Part shown: one piece after another, positions 1 to 8,303 of the stretch
Numbering within the stretch: the first letter of the stretch is position 1
Layout of the letters: the number at the start of each line of letters is the position of its first letter
Origin: Actinoplanes ianthinogenes
GTDB taxonomy: Bacteria; Actinomycetota; Actinomycetes; Mycobacteriales; Micromonosporaceae
NCBI RefSeq assembly: GCF_018324205.1
Contig: NZ_AP023356.1
Coordinates: 9,182,501 to 9,246,500 of the forward strand
DNA: 64,000 bases
Reading direction: 5' to 3'
The notes under the pieces: model-generated
What the model was told of the DNA's origin: nothing
Seen by the model: the letters and a program-made list of their open reading frames with translations, nothing else
Databases searched by the model: none
Translations under genes and position numbers: made by a program

Positions 1-741
1 GCTGTAGCCGAGATCCGCGGCGACAGCGGCCAGGTTCGTCTCCGGGTCGGTGCGCAGCCGCTCGGCGGCCTCCTGCAACCGGCGCCGCCGGATCATCATC
101 AACGGCGTCAGCCCGACGTACCGGTTCGCGAGCCGCTGCAACGTCCGAGCCGAGATGCGCAGGCGCTCGGTCGCGTCCCGGACTGTGCGGATCTGCGGGT
201 CACCGTCGATCAGGGCGGCCATCTCGTTGGCCAGCAGCGCCTCACGATCCGGCGCCGGCACCTCAGCGGCGAGCCAGGCACTGAACGCGTCGACCGCCCG
301 ACGCCGCCGGGTCGGCGGATCCCCGGGCCCGGTCATCGCGCCGCTCACGGCCGCATGCAGCACATCAAGATCCAATTTACGGTACGTGTCCCGCAGCGTC
401 CCCGGATCCGGGGCCAGGTGCGGCACCGCCGCCGGGAGCAGTAACGCCCCGACCGCCCACCCCGTCCCGGTCAGATCCCGATGGGAACTGCGCGTCGTCG
501 GCCCGGCCAGGTGCACCGCGTCCGGCTCGACGACCAGGTTGCACGCCGGGAACGCGATCACCTGCTGGCGCGACGACCGCCCCGGCTGGATCTGCCACTC
601 GGGAATCCAGAACCACCGCACCAGCAGCGCCACCTCATCGGGCGGCGCGACCCGCTCGAAGGTGGGCAGCCGTGCGGGGTAGAGCACACCCCGCGGCTGT
701 GGTTCCTGTCGCGTATCTTCAAGCCGCTCCGGGCTGGGCAT
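1..741 (-). CDS. AraC-family transcriptional regulator (3' end beyond left edge)
   Basis: The reading frame enters from the left edge and starts at ATG 741. The last ~60 visible residues are an AraC-type helix-turn-helix (TLQRLANRYVGLTP then MMIRRRRLQEAAERL), cut before the final helix. The N-terminal ~150 residues resemble the DUF6597-type sensor domain (WFWIPEW, then a core giving NLVVEPD). Family role: DNA-binding activator or repressor responding to an unknown ligand. It diverges from the VOC gene at 759 with a 17-base gap, so it may control that gene. The C-terminus is missing only because the window ends. Family call is firm; target is inferred. Confidence 0.85.
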   Translation of the reverse strand, partial: MPSPERLEDTRQEPQPRGVLYPARLPTFERVAPPDEVALLVRWFWIPEWQIQPGRSSRQQVIAFPACNLVVEPDAVHLAGPTTRSSHRDLTGTGWAVGALLLPAAVPHLAPDPGTLRDTYRKLDLDVLHAAVSGAMTGPGDPPTRRRRAVDAFSAWLAAEVPAPDREALLANEMAALIDGDPQIRTVRDATERLRISARTLQRLANRYVGLTPLMMIRRRRLQEAAERLRTDPETNLAAVAADLGYS

Positions 742-758
742 TCCTACGATCCTGACCT

Positions 759-1262
759 ATGACTGAGACGAACAAGGCTGCTGACGGCCAGTACACCACG
801 AACGGCACCCCGCACGGTTCCACCAGCCTCACCCCCTTCCTGGTCATTCCGGACGCCCGCGGGGCCATCGACTTCTACGTCAAGGTCTTCGGTGCCCGGG
901 TGGTCGACGTGACCGAGTTCGGTGGCATGGTGGCGCACGCCGTCCTCGACTTCGGCAACGGCATGCTCCAGCTCGGTGAGCCGAGCCCGGATTACCAGCT
1001 GATCGCGCCGCCGGCGGGGGACGGCGACTGCTACTCGATGGGGTTGTACTGCCCGGACGTCGACGCGGTGGTCGCCCAGGCGGAGGCGGCCGGTGCTGTC
1101 GTGCGAGAGGCGCCGTCGACGTTCGTGTCCGGGGACCGGTTCGCCAGCATCCGTGACCCGTTCGGGGTGCGGTGGTCCGTCCTGACCCGGGTCGAGGACC
1201 TGTCCGAGGAGGAGAGCGCGCGCCGGGTGGCGGCCTGGGCGGAGCAGCAGCAGTCAAGCTGA
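759..1262 (+). CDS. VOC (glyoxalase/bleomycin-resistance fold) protein, PhnB-like
   Basis: A 167-residue protein with a single PhnB/VOC module: TPFLVIPDARGAIDFYVKVFGA at the start of the fold and FASIRDPFGVRWSVLTR at its end. Such proteins bind a metal or small molecule and act as glyoxalases, dioxygenases or antibiotic-sequestering proteins; nothing here selects a substrate. The first ~25 residues are Thr/Gly-rich and look unstructured. It is divergent from an AraC regulator only 17 bases away, so the leader is very short and the pair is probably one regulatory unit. It is one of four VOC genes in the first 18 kb. Confidence 0.85.
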   Translation: MTETNKAADGQYTTNGTPHGSTSLTPFLVIPDARGAIDFYVKVFGARVVDVTEFGGMVAHAVLDFGNGMLQLGEPSPDYQLIAPPAGDGDCYSMGLYCPDVDAVVAQAEAAGAVVREAPSTFVSGDRFASIRDPFGVRWSVLTRVEDLSEEESARRVAAWAEQQQSS

Positions 1263-1279
1263 CCGGGTATTCCTTCAGA

Positions 1280-1315
1280 GCCGGGCGACGCTCCCGATCA
1301 CCGAGGTCGCCCGGC
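1280..1315 (+). terminator. Probable factor-independent terminator after the VOC gene
   Basis: Perfect 10-base arms GCCGGGCGAC (1280-1289) and GTCGCCCGGC (1306-1315) around a 16-base loop, 18 bases past the VOC stop. There is no T-run, as is usual for actinomycete terminators. Confidence 0.6.
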
Positions 1316-1462
1316 CCGGTGAGTAAGGCAGCGGCGCCCACCGCTCCGGGTCGTTCCGTCCGACCCGCTCTGTCAGGCTGGCGACTTGTGGGCTGCCCGC
1401 CTCGGCGCACCACGAGTACGGTCGTCATCGAGATGGCCTGCGTGTCCCGGGAGCCGGGGACG

Positions 1463-2071
1463 ATGAACTCGATCTCGTACTTCGAAGCGTGGCGTCAGTG
1501 GTTCGCCGGACAAGACGTCCGAGGTTCCTCGATGCTCGGCGTGCAGATCCTCTGGTGGGGCCGGATCGGCAAAATCGTTTCGATGGCCGGCGCGTTGACG
1601 ATCCTGGCGGACTTGGCGGGGCCGGCGAGGCTGAGCGCGTTCGGCAGCAATCTGGAGGAGGTCTTCAAGGCCCTCAGTTGGCTACCGATGTACCTGCTGC
1701 GGAGGACGGGCCTCGTCAATTTCGGCGAGGACGTGCACAGTGGCGTGGCGAACTTCGTTGCCTTCCTCATGCTGCTTTCCGGGTATGCCTACCTCGTCCA
1801 GCAGTTCCTCTGGTCGAACCTACGAGAACGCTACGGCGTCGTGATCGGTGCATTCTTCGTCGTCGTCCTGTGGGTCGTCTTCTGCCTCGCCGTCATCAGC
1901 GCATCGGCTCTCGCCGCGGCGATCCCGATATTCCTCGGTTGGGCGCTCGACAAGCTGGTCATCGGGCCGTTGGCCAGGGTGCTTTCGTCCGGCACGGCAG
2001 CCAAGCGCATCGAGGTGACCGGACTGCTGGTGACACTACTGGGATTCCATTTCGACCTGCTGTCCTCGTAG
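1463..2071 (+). CDS. Multi-pass membrane protein of unknown function
   Basis: About 202 residues from ATG 1463 (GGAG at 1450-1453 upstream); an in-frame ATG at 1433 would add ten residues. At least three strongly hydrophobic stretches are visible: a segment beginning NFVAFLMLLSGYAYLV, a long pair running from VVIGAFFVVVLWVVF to AIPIFLGWALDKLVIG, and a C-terminal VTGLLVTLLGFHFDLL. No family recognised. It has no close partner: the previous gene ends with a terminator-like hairpin and the next is convergent. Codon use fits the chromosome, so it is probably a real integral membrane protein. Confidence 0.65.
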   Translation: MNSISYFEAWRQWFAGQDVRGSSMLGVQILWWGRIGKIVSMAGALTILADLAGPARLSAFGSNLEEVFKALSWLPMYLLRRTGLVNFGEDVHSGVANFVAFLMLLSGYAYLVQQFLWSNLRERYGVVIGAFFVVVLWVVFCLAVISASALAAAIPIFLGWALDKLVIGPLARVLSSGTAAKRIEVTGLLVTLLGFHFDLLSS

Positions 2072-2135
2072 CCGGCTACCACGTGCGGCGCGTGTTTGGT
2101 CGAGACACTCGACGGAGCGTGACGTGACGTCGCGG

Positions 2136-2495
2136 TCAGGACGTGAGGACCGGGCGGACCTCGACCCAGCCGTCGATGACCGGGATCATGCGGCCGATCC
2201 AGACGGCGTGGTCCAGGTCCGAGGCCTCGACCAGGAAGTAACCGGCCAGGGTCGGCTCGGTGCCGGCCAGTGAGCCGCCGACCGGGACGTTGTCGCGGAT
2301 CGACACGGCGTGGGACGGCGGCCCCATGGCGTTGCCGGCCAGGATCCGGGCGCCGGTCTCGGCGATCTGGCGGGGCAGGCGCAGGTGGGCTTCAAGGACG
2401 GTGGGCGGGGCGGCCAGTGCGCTCTCCGGGGCCTCACGCTCGTAGATGAGGATCATGAATTGTGGCAGAGGCGACTGCTGTTCCGGCGAGTCCAC
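2136..2495 (-). CDS. YciI-family (YCII domain) protein
   Basis: The ~105-residue core starts FMILIYEREAPESAL, contains ARILAGNAMGPP and GYFLVEASDLDHAVWIG and ends GWVEVRPVL. This is the YCII/DGPF fold, small ferredoxin-like proteins often associated with ECF sigma factors; biochemical role mostly unknown. I use GTG 2495, which keeps the PQFMILIYE lead-in typical of relatives; ATG 2456 would give a 106-residue protein. Neither start has a convincing ribosome site. No sigma-factor gene lies next to it. It diverges from the acetyltransferase at 2533. Confidence 0.75.
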   Translation of the reverse strand: MDSPEQQSPLPQFMILIYEREAPESALAAPPTVLEAHLRLPRQIAETGARILAGNAMGPPSHAVSIRDNVPVGGSLAGTEPTLAGYFLVEASDLDHAVWIGRMIPVIDGWVEVRPVLTS

Positions 2496-2532
2496 GGGCT
2501 GACGGTAGCAGCGGCCGTGCCACCATCGGCGC

Positions 2533-3084
2533 GTGCGTAACGAGCAACGTCTGCGGACGCGGACGCCGGAGTCCCGAGCCTTCGCGCAGCGCGTCAACCT
2601 CGCCATGAGCCTGTCCGCGCGCCTCAACGCGCTGCCGTTCGACGACCTCGACGCGCGCAAGGCGGTGCTGACCGAGATCTTCGGCGGGCCGGTGCCCGAG
2701 TCGCTGTCCATCCTGCCGCCGTTCCACTGTGACTACGGGCTGGGCGCGACGTTCGGGGAGCGGGTGTTCATCAACCAGGGCTGCTTCTTCCTCGACTACG
2801 GCGGCATCACCATCGGCGACCGGGTCATGATCGGGCCGCGGGTGACGCTGAGCACCGCCGGGCATCCCGTCGAGGTCGGCGAGCGGTACGACTTCATCAC
2901 CCACGCGCCGATCGTGATCGAGGACGACGTGTGGATCGGGGCGGCGGTCACGGTCACGCCCGGGGTGACGATCGGGCACGGGTCGGTCGTCGGGGCGGGC
3001 GCCGTCGTGGCGAAGGACGTGCCGCCACTGAGCGTGGTGACCGCGACCAGCATCGTCGAGCGCAAGCGGCTGAAGCCGAGCTGA
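2533..3084 (+). CDS. Sugar O-acetyltransferase, maltose/galactoside acetyltransferase family
   Basis: 183 residues from GTG 2533. The C-terminal two thirds is a left-handed beta-helix of hexapeptide repeats (ITIGDRVMIGPRVTL, VIEDDVWIGAAVTVTPGVTIG, GSVVGAGAVVAKDVP) and the N-terminal part is the usual helical cap (FAQRVNLAMSLSARLN). The catalytic His of the family sits in LSTAGHPV. The enzyme would transfer acetyl from acetyl-CoA to a sugar hydroxyl in the cytoplasm. The acceptor cannot be told. It appears to be a single-gene unit divergent from YciI. Confidence 0.9.
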   Translation: MRNEQRLRTRTPESRAFAQRVNLAMSLSARLNALPFDDLDARKAVLTEIFGGPVPESLSILPPFHCDYGLGATFGERVFINQGCFFLDYGGITIGDRVMIGPRVTLSTAGHPVEVGERYDFITHAPIVIEDDVWIGAAVTVTPGVTIGHGSVVGAGAVVAKDVPPLSVVTATSIVERKRLKPS

Positions 3085-3195
3085 CGACCGGCCGGCGTGT
3101 CGCGCACCCGACTGCCCCGTATCTCCGCTCGTCCAGCGCCGTCTCCTCGGTGCGCCGGTCCTCAGAAGCGGCCGGGCGAACCGAAGGAGGGGACG

Positions 3196-3873
3196 ATGCT
3201 TCAGAGTTGGGCGAACTCGTCAGGACAGATCGACTACCCGGGCCTTGCCACGAAACCGGCGGCAGAGCCGCTGTTCAGCGCGGTGGCGGCGGTCCGAAAG
3301 CGGCAGGCCGTGCTGCACGGGCTGGAGGGCAGCGGGGTGGAGAAGGACGTCGTCGCCTGGGCGAAGGACCACGGGCTCGGCCCCAGCCTGGTCGGCACGT
3401 ACGACCCGGAGCGCCCGTGGATCCGGTCGTCGCACTCCGGCACCCCGATCGACGTCAAACTTCCCCAAGGCCCGTACGACTCGACCAAGGCCGCGGGCGC
3501 ACCGGGCGGCCCGCCCGCCGCCGCCGCGGTGGGACTGATCGTCGGCCCGGCCAACTGGAACTGGCTGGAATCGTCCACCACCGAGCACACGACCGCCAAG
3601 AACGCCAAGCTGGTGGCGTCGTACTTCGAGTTCGGCCTGGGCCACATCCCGAAGGTCGACGGCGGCCGGCTGGTCTTCGACCCGTTCAACTACCGGTGGT
3701 TCGTCTCCGAGCACTACGCGGTCCAGTACGAGGTGATCAACGTGCCGCCCGCGACCACCGACCCGATCGTCGGCAAGGTGCGCGGCGCCGCCGACAAGGT
3801 GGTCACGAACACCGTGTCGTTCGATGTCTTCATCGACGGGCTGTGGCGGAGCTTCCAGACGGCCAAGTTCTGA
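3196..3873 (+). CDS. Hypothetical protein, 225 residues
   Basis: ATG 3196 follows AAGGAGGGG, the best ribosome site nearby, so the upstream in-frame extension is rejected. The protein has no signal peptide or membrane segment. It has an N-terminal helical part (LFSAVAAVRKRQAVLHG), a central GPPAAAAVGLIVGPANWNWLE stretch, and a C-terminal beta-rich part ending SFDVFIDGLWRSFQTAKF. No family recognised. Strong codon bias and a good start support a real gene. It converges with the LPXTG-like surface protein, with 8 bases between stops. Confidence 0.7.
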   Translation: MLQSWANSSGQIDYPGLATKPAAEPLFSAVAAVRKRQAVLHGLEGSGVEKDVVAWAKDHGLGPSLVGTYDPERPWIRSSHSGTPIDVKLPQGPYDSTKAAGAPGGPPAAAAVGLIVGPANWNWLESSTTEHTTAKNAKLVASYFEFGLGHIPKVDGGRLVFDPFNYRWFVSEHYAVQYEVINVPPATTDPIVGKVRGAADKVVTNTVSFDVFIDGLWRSFQTAKF

Positions 3874-3881
3874 CGGCGTCG

Positions 3882-4496
3882 TCAGGCGGTGAAGCGGGCG
3901 CGGCGGCGACGGGCGATCAGCACCCCCGCCGTGCCCGCACCGAGCAGCAGCAGGCCGAGTCCGCCGATGGTCCCGGCCGCCGAGCCGGTCACCGGCAGGC
4001 GCTCCTCGCCCTCGACGACGCGGACCTTGCTGGTGCCGGTGAACGCTTCCACTCCCTTGGCGGAGAACGTGATGGTCACCGTTCCGGTGTCACCCGCCTC
4101 GGCGGTCTTGGCGGCTTTCACCACCACCGGCAGGTACTGCTCGATCGTCTCACCCTCGAAGGAGAGCGGGCGCGGATCGGTGCAGACGACGCGGGTCGCC
4201 GACGGCTGGTCGCAGTCGCCGCCCCCGATGTCGCTCGGGGCGATGCTGACCCCGGCGACCCCGTTCAGCTCGTAGGAGACCTTCGCGCCGGTGTACGTCG
4301 CCGGGCCCTTCGTGGACCAGAGGCTCGGGCCGAGTGGGTCGATGGCGGTGCCGCCCACGGGCACGTCGATGTCCGGGAAGGCGGCCGAGATCGGGTCGCC
4401 CTGGTGGGTTCCCCCGGCGTGGACGGGACCCATCGCGGTCGCGATGAGCACGCCGGCCGTCGCCAGCACACCTGTCAGAGCCATGGCCCGTGCCAC
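3882..4496 (-). CDS. Secreted surface protein with LPXTG-like sorting signal
   Basis: About 204 residues: N-terminal signal peptide (ALTGVLATAGVLIATAMGP, cleavage near VHA/GG), a ~140-residue extracellular domain, then LPVTG, a hydrophobic segment (IGGLGLLLLGAGTAGVLI) and a basic tail (RRRRARFTA). This is the full layout of a sortase substrate covalently fixed to peptidoglycan. The extracellular part resembles a DUF11/Ig-like beta domain (GDTGTVTITFSAKGVEAF). GTG 4496 keeps an Arg in the signal n-region; ATG 4484 has better spacing from GGAGAGG. No sortase gene is in the window. Confidence 0.85.
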   Translation of the reverse strand: MARAMALTGVLATAGVLIATAMGPVHAGGTHQGDPISAAFPDIDVPVGGTAIDPLGPSLWSTKGPATYTGAKVSYELNGVAGVSIAPSDIGGGDCDQPSATRVVCTDPRPLSFEGETIEQYLPVVVKAAKTAEAGDTGTVTITFSAKGVEAFTGTSKVRVVEGEERLPVTGSAAGTIGGLGLLLLGAGTAGVLIARRRRARFTA

Positions 4497-4704
4497 CTCT
4501 CCCGATCATGGGTAACGCGAGGCAGCGTAACCACTGCTCACGCCGTCGGGCGAGAGGACACGCGTGGATGAGCGTGCGGAAGGCCCTCGACGCCGCGGCG
4601 GTCGTCGGCGCCCGTGCCTCGCGGGCCACCGGCACTGACGAACGCCATCGGCTACGCGATCCCGGCGCGATCTTCTCCCTGATCTCCGGCTGGGTCGCTG
4701 AGGG

Positions 4705-5421
4705 TCAGGACGCCGCGAGGACGTCGACGACGAAGCGCAGGGTGCCGGCGGGTTGCGGAGGGCTCGCCTTCTCGCCGTACGCCATGGCGGCCGGGATGTC
4801 GAGCTGGACCCGGCTGCCCACCTCGACCCCGAGCAGTCCCTTGTCCCAGCCCGGGATGACCCGGCCGGCCCCGACCTGGAAGCTGAACGGCTGCGAGCGG
4901 CTCCAGGACGAGTCGAACTCCTTGCCGTCGGCGTAGGTGACCCCGACATAGTTCACGTCGACCGTCTGCCCCGATCGGACGGCGGGGCCGGTGCCCTTGA
5001 TGAGGGTCGTCGTCTTGAGCTTGGTGACGGAGCCGGTGCCCGCCTTCACCACCGGCTTCTTGCTCAGGGCCGGGTCGGCGCCCGCGGGCACCGGCGGGAA
5101 CGCGGCAGCCGACTCGGTCGGGGCGGCGGCGGCATCCGTGGTCGCCGTGGCGGTCGGGCTGGTGGCGACGGAGGTGGGCTCCGACGACGAGTTGATCCAG
5201 ACGAACAGGCCGACGACCAGCGCCAGGACGACCGCCGCGGCGCCGGCCATGGTCAGCATCTCGCGGCGCTTCTGCCGGGCACGGGCGCGCGCCTTGGCGG
5301 CCTTGGCCTCGGCTCGCTTGTCGGCCTTGGTCTTGAGCGGCGGTCCGCCGGCGCTGTTACGCGGCGGACGGGCGGCGGCACGTTTGTCGGCCGCGCTGCG
5401 GCTCGTCACGGAATCGGGCAC
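4705..5421 (-). CDS. Membrane-anchored FKBP-type peptidyl-prolyl cis-trans isomerase
   Basis: 238 residues from GTG 5421 (the longer frame to 5580 would overlap the opposite gene). A basic, Ala-rich cytoplasmic head (RADKRAEAKAAKARARARQK) leads into one membrane segment (AGAAAVVLALVVGLFVWI). A Thr/Ala-rich linker and a complete FKBP domain follow, with GQTVDVNYVGVTYADGKEFDSSW, GAGRVIPGWDKGLLGVEVG and IPAAMAYGEKASPP, the residues that form the hydrophobic active site. It should assist proline isomerisation of exported proteins outside the membrane. Monocistronic; divergent from 5579. Confidence 0.92.
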   Translation of the reverse strand: MPDSVTSRSAADKRAAARPPRNSAGGPPLKTKADKRAEAKAAKARARARQKRREMLTMAGAAAVVLALVVGLFVWINSSSEPTSVATSPTATATTDAAAAPTESAAAFPPVPAGADPALSKKPVVKAGTGSVTKLKTTTLIKGTGPAVRSGQTVDVNYVGVTYADGKEFDSSWSRSQPFSFQVGAGRVIPGWDKGLLGVEVGSRVQLDIPAAMAYGEKASPPQPAGTLRFVVDVLAAS

Positions 5422-5578
5422 GGCCCGACGATACGACACCCGCCCGCCGACGGGCGACGTCCGGTGCCGGCCCGTGAAGTCGAGATTCGCGGGTACCGCG
5501 CCGACAGAGATCCGCGCGGGAATCGGACTGTCGAGGGCGGAAGTCTCCGCAGCCCGGAGGCGCGGATACTTTCTCGCC

Positions 5579-6031
5579 ATGGAGGAGCCGTTCGTGCTGG
5601 GTGGAACCGATGATGCCCGATGGGTGGTGCACCCGCCGCAGGACCCGCACGGGGACGGCTACGTCTACCGGGTGAGGGCGGAGCTGCACGACGACGGGAT
5701 GAGCGCGGTGACGGTCGCGACGGTATTCCGTGGGTTCGCCGGGTCCGCTTCGACGCTGGCCGAGTTCGTGGCGGGTCTCGCGGCGGACTGGCAGGGCTGG
5801 GACGGATCCCGGGACTGGCGGTCGGCGGACCACGAATTGACCCTTGATGCGCGGCACGACGGACGACGTCATGTGTCGCTCGGCGTGACGCTGCGGGCGC
5901 CGGGTCCCAGCTGGGACCGGTCTGCCTGGTCGGCCCGTGCCGTGTTCGTGCTGGAGGCGGGCGAGGAGATGACCCGGTTCGCCGCAGACCTCGCCCACTG
6001 GCTGAGTACGCAGGCTTCGAGCGGCAACTGA
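5579..6031 (+). CDS. Hypothetical cytosolic protein, DUF6228-like
   Basis: 150 residues from ATG 5579. The pattern MSAVTVATVFRGFAGSASTLAEFVAGLAADWQGW followed by a beta-rich C-terminus (HVSLGVTLRAP, ARAVFVLEAGEEM) resembles the DUF6228 family of actinobacterial immunity-like proteins; this is a recollection, not a search result. No membrane or signal segment. It stands alone between the FKBP gene and the NIPSNAP/Rrf2 pair. Confidence 0.6.
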   Translation: MEEPFVLGGTDDARWVVHPPQDPHGDGYVYRVRAELHDDGMSAVTVATVFRGFAGSASTLAEFVAGLAADWQGWDGSRDWRSADHELTLDARHDGRRHVSLGVTLRAPGPSWDRSAWSARAVFVLEAGEEMTRFAADLAHWLSTQASSGN

Positions 6032-6140
6032 CTGGCCGCCGGCGGAGGAGGCGCGGAATCAGACGTCTCGAGCGGCGGCGCCGGTGAGGACGATGTCGAC
6101 GCCGGCCGGGAACTGGTGGCGGACCGGCTTGCCGCGCTCC

Positions 6141-6707
6141 TCAACGGCTGAGTCGGAGCTGTTCGGTCTTCACGATCTCGAAGTGGTCGGGTGGGGTGAG
6201 CCGCGGGGTGGCGGCGGTGAACCAGACGAAGGCGTGTTCGCCCTCGCGGACGGGGAGGGGCGGGAAGTTGTTCTCGGCATACTCGGTGGTCAGGACGGCC
6301 AGCGCGCCGGAGTCCTGCGCGGTGAACCAGGCGGTGAAGGCGGCGTCGAAGGGGCGGTCCCGATACCAGATCGTGGCCGTCAGGGTGGCTGCGGGCCAGG
6401 CCGGTGGGGGCACGACGGCGCGCAGGAGCAGGACGTCGTCGGAGTCGAGCATGGTGGCGTTGGCGGCTGGGCCGTGCTCTTTCCAGACCGGGCCGCTGTA
6501 GAACTCGCGCAGGGCCCGGCCGCGGAGCGCCATGTCGGGGAAGCCGCGCAGCCAGACGAACATGTCGGGGCGGTCCAGATCACGGAACCGGCCGAGCACG
6601 GACATGCCCACCTGCTCCTGCGAGTCGACGAACTCGCGGTCGAACAGGTCGATCAGCTCGTCGCGGCGGCCGGGGCGCAGCGTGTACCGGCGGAGTTCGA
6701 CGATCAC
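6141..6707 (-). CDS. NIPSNAP-family protein
   Basis: 188 residues from GTG 6707. It begins VIVELRRYTLRPGRRDELIDLF, the NIPSNAP signature of a dimeric alpha-beta barrel, and contains MSVLGRFRDLDRPDMFVWLRGF and a second, weaker repeat of the fold (ALAVLTTEYAENNFPP). Its GTG overlaps the stop of the Rrf2 gene by four bases (GTGA), so the two are translated together from one message. Function in bacteria is unsettled; relatives are stress-linked or oxygenase-like. Regulation by the coupled Rrf2 protein is likely. Confidence 0.85.
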   Translation of the reverse strand: MIVELRRYTLRPGRRDELIDLFDREFVDSQEQVGMSVLGRFRDLDRPDMFVWLRGFPDMALRGRALREFYSGPVWKEHGPAANATMLDSDDVLLLRAVVPPPAWPAATLTATIWYRDRPFDAAFTAWFTAQDSGALAVLTTEYAENNFPPLPVREGEHAFVWFTAATPRLTPPDHFEIVKTEQLRLSR

Positions 6708-7129
6708 TTCAGGATCCTCTCCAGCATGCCGGCGATGGTGCGGCGGCGCAGCGCGGCGCCGAACGCGTCGGCCGCGTCGTCGTAGACGTCGGTCAGGACC
6801 GGGCGGATGCCGCGGCCGACCGGGCACTCCAGGTTCGGCTCCGAGTGGTGCAGTGCCAGCAGGGGCTCGCTGTCGACGGCGGCCCAGACGTCATACATGG
6901 TGATCTCCTCGGCCGGGCGGGCCAGGGCGAACCCGGCGCCGGTGCCGCGGCGTGCCTTGACCAGGCCGGCGCGGCGCAGGTCGCCGAGGCTGCGCCGGAG
7001 GATCACCGGGTTGGTGTTGACGCTGGCGGCGACCTCGTCGGAGGTGAGCCAGGGGTGGCCGCGGCGGCGGGCGAGCTCCAGCCAGGCCAGGGCGTGGGCG
7101 GCGATCGTCACTCTGCTGTTCGAAGTCAT
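6704..7129 (-). CDS. Rrf2-family transcriptional regulator
   Basis: 141 residues from ATG 7129. N-terminal winged helix with MTSNSRVTIAAHALAWLEL, WLTSDEVAASVNTNPVILRRSLGDLRRAGLV and the wing ARRGTGAGFALAR, all Rrf2 hallmarks. The three-cysteine cluster motif of Fe-S members (IscR, NsrR, RsrR) is missing; only one Cys remains (LECPVG), so it probably senses something else. It is translationally coupled to the NIPSNAP gene, and a 5-base inverted repeat lies directly before its start, so autoregulation is likely. Confidence 0.9.
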   Translation of the reverse strand: MTSNSRVTIAAHALAWLELARRRGHPWLTSDEVAASVNTNPVILRRSLGDLRRAGLVKARRGTGAGFALARPAEEITMYDVWAAVDSEPLLALHHSEPNLECPVGRGIRPVLTDVYDDAADAFGAALRRRTIAGMLERILK

Positions 7130-7130
7130 C

Positions 7131-7147
7131 GTAACCAATCCTGTTAC
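7131..7147. promoter_or_regulatory. Probable Rrf2 operator
   Basis: GTAAC (7131-7135) and GTTAC (7143-7147) form an inverted repeat with a 7-base spacer, one base upstream of the Rrf2 start codon. Position and symmetry suit autorepression of the Rrf2-NIPSNAP unit. Confidence 0.55.
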
Positions 7148-7188
7148 AACCACCCGGTCCGGCGCAACCCGATGGCGTGCCGGGAGCC

Positions 7189-7863
7189 TCAGGCGTCCGG
7201 GTCGAGGCGGTAGCCGGCGCCGCGCATCGTGCAGATCGTGGTGCGGCCGAACGGGCGGTCCACCTTGTCCCGCAGGTACCGGACGTACACGTCGACCACG
7301 TTCGAGCCGCCGTCGTACGCGAAATCCCAGACGTGCTCGATCAGATACGTGCGGGACAGCGTCTCCCCGGCCCGCCGCATCAGCTCGTGCAGCAGCGCGA
7401 ACTCCTTGGCCGACAGCGCGATCCGGGTCTCCCCGCGCCGCACCGTCCGTGCCGCCGGGTCCAGCTCCAGATCACCGACCCGCAGCGTCGTCGGCCGCTG
7501 GGCGGGCTCGCGGCGCAGCAGCGCCCGCACCCGGGCCATCAACTCGTCCAGCGCGAACGGCTTGGTCAGATAGTCGTCCGCGCCGGCGTCCAGCCCGCGG
7601 ACCTTGTCGTCGGTGCCGTCGCGGGCGGTGAGCATCAGCACCGGCACCCAGCGGTCACCGGCCCGGATCCGCCGGCACACCTCGACGCCGTCCGGCGCCG
7701 GGATCATCACGTCCAGGACGACCGCGTCGAAGTCGGTCTCGGTGATCGCCCAGACGGCGTCGGTGCCGGTGCGGACCGTGTCGACGGCGTAGCCGGCCCG
7801 CTGGAACGCCCGCGCCAGCAGGTCGGCCATCGCCGGGTCGTCCTCGGCGATCAAGATCCGCAT
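7189..7863 (-). CDS. OmpR/PhoB-family response regulator
   Basis: 224 residues. The receiver domain (1-115) has acidic pocket AEDD at 7-10, phosphoacceptor Asp in FDAVVLDVMIPAPDG, Thr in MLTARD and Lys in LTKPFAL. The C-terminal winged helix (125-222) has LSAKEFALLHELMRRAGETLSR and VDVYVRYLRDKV. The partner kinase is probably the gene at 8304, on the other strand across a small membrane-protein gene. Likely targets are the envelope genes at 9.6-14.3 kb, where an array of 11-base elements is seen (11788-11831). A perfect match to the element also precedes the kinase start. Confidence 0.93.
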   Translation of the reverse strand: MRILIAEDDPAMADLLARAFQRAGYAVDTVRTGTDAVWAITETDFDAVVLDVMIPAPDGVEVCRRIRAGDRWVPVLMLTARDGTDDKVRGLDAGADDYLTKPFALDELMARVRALLRREPAQRPTTLRVGDLELDPAARTVRRGETRIALSAKEFALLHELMRRAGETLSRTYLIEHVWDFAYDGGSNVVDVYVRYLRDKVDRPFGRTTICTMRGAGYRLDPDA

Positions 7864-7888
7864 GGGTCCAGCATATTTCGTCGCCCTC

Positions 7889-8041
7889 TCACTGCCGCCG
7901 GCCCGGACCGGGCCGCTGTGACGCCGCCGGGCCGCTGAGACGCCGCCGGCCTGGACCGGGCCGCTGAGACGCCCCCGGCCTGGACCGGGCCGCTGAGACG
8001 CCCCCGGTCCCGACCGGGCCGCTCACTGCCGCCGGCCCGGA
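7889..8041. repeat. Short tandem array of palindromic GC-rich units
   Basis: Four to five imperfect ~30-base units with the core GGACCGGGCCGCTGAGACGC. Both ends are marked by the same CACTGCCGCCGGCCCGGA. Each unit holds a self-complementary GGCCCGGACCGGGCC-type core. The array fills the space between a small membrane-protein gene and the response regulator gene on the minus strand and includes the last codons of the former. It could fold as serial hairpins in the message and lower expression of the regulator. Confidence 0.8.
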
Positions 8042-8271
8042 TGCGCGGCGATCGCGGTCCGCGCGGCCAGCCGGGCCATCTCCACGTGCAGCCGGCCCAG
8101 CTCATCGCGCAGGTCCGCGGCGAGCGCGGCCGCACGCCGCTCCTGGTCGAGCCGGCCCCGGGCGAGGTCGGCGGCGATCCGGCCGGCGCGGCGTGCCGCG
8201 ACCAGCGCCACCGCCCCCTCGATCAGCGCCAGCACGGCGAGCACCAGCGCGAAGGCGGAGGTCAGGGTCAT
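8023..8271 (-). CDS. Small single-pass membrane protein
   Basis: 82 residues: N-terminal membrane segment (SAFALVLAVLALIEGAVALVAA), then a charged amphipathic helix (GRIAADLARGRLDQERRAAALAADLRDELGRL) likely to form a coiled coil in the cytoplasm. Its 3' end runs into the palindromic array that separates it from the response-regulator gene on the same strand. Its start lies 32 bases from the divergent kinase start. It may be an accessory of the two-component pair, but no family was recognised. Confidence 0.6.
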   Translation of the reverse strand: MTLTSAFALVLAVLALIEGAVALVAARRAGRIAADLARGRLDQERRAAALAADLRDELGRLHVEMARLAARTAIAAHPGRRQ

Positions 8272-8303
8272 GCCGCCGATCGTGGGCCGCGCATGATGAG
8301 AGG

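Noticed and set aside
7889..8041. CRISPR-like array
   Set aside because: Units are contiguous palindromic repeats with no unique spacers.
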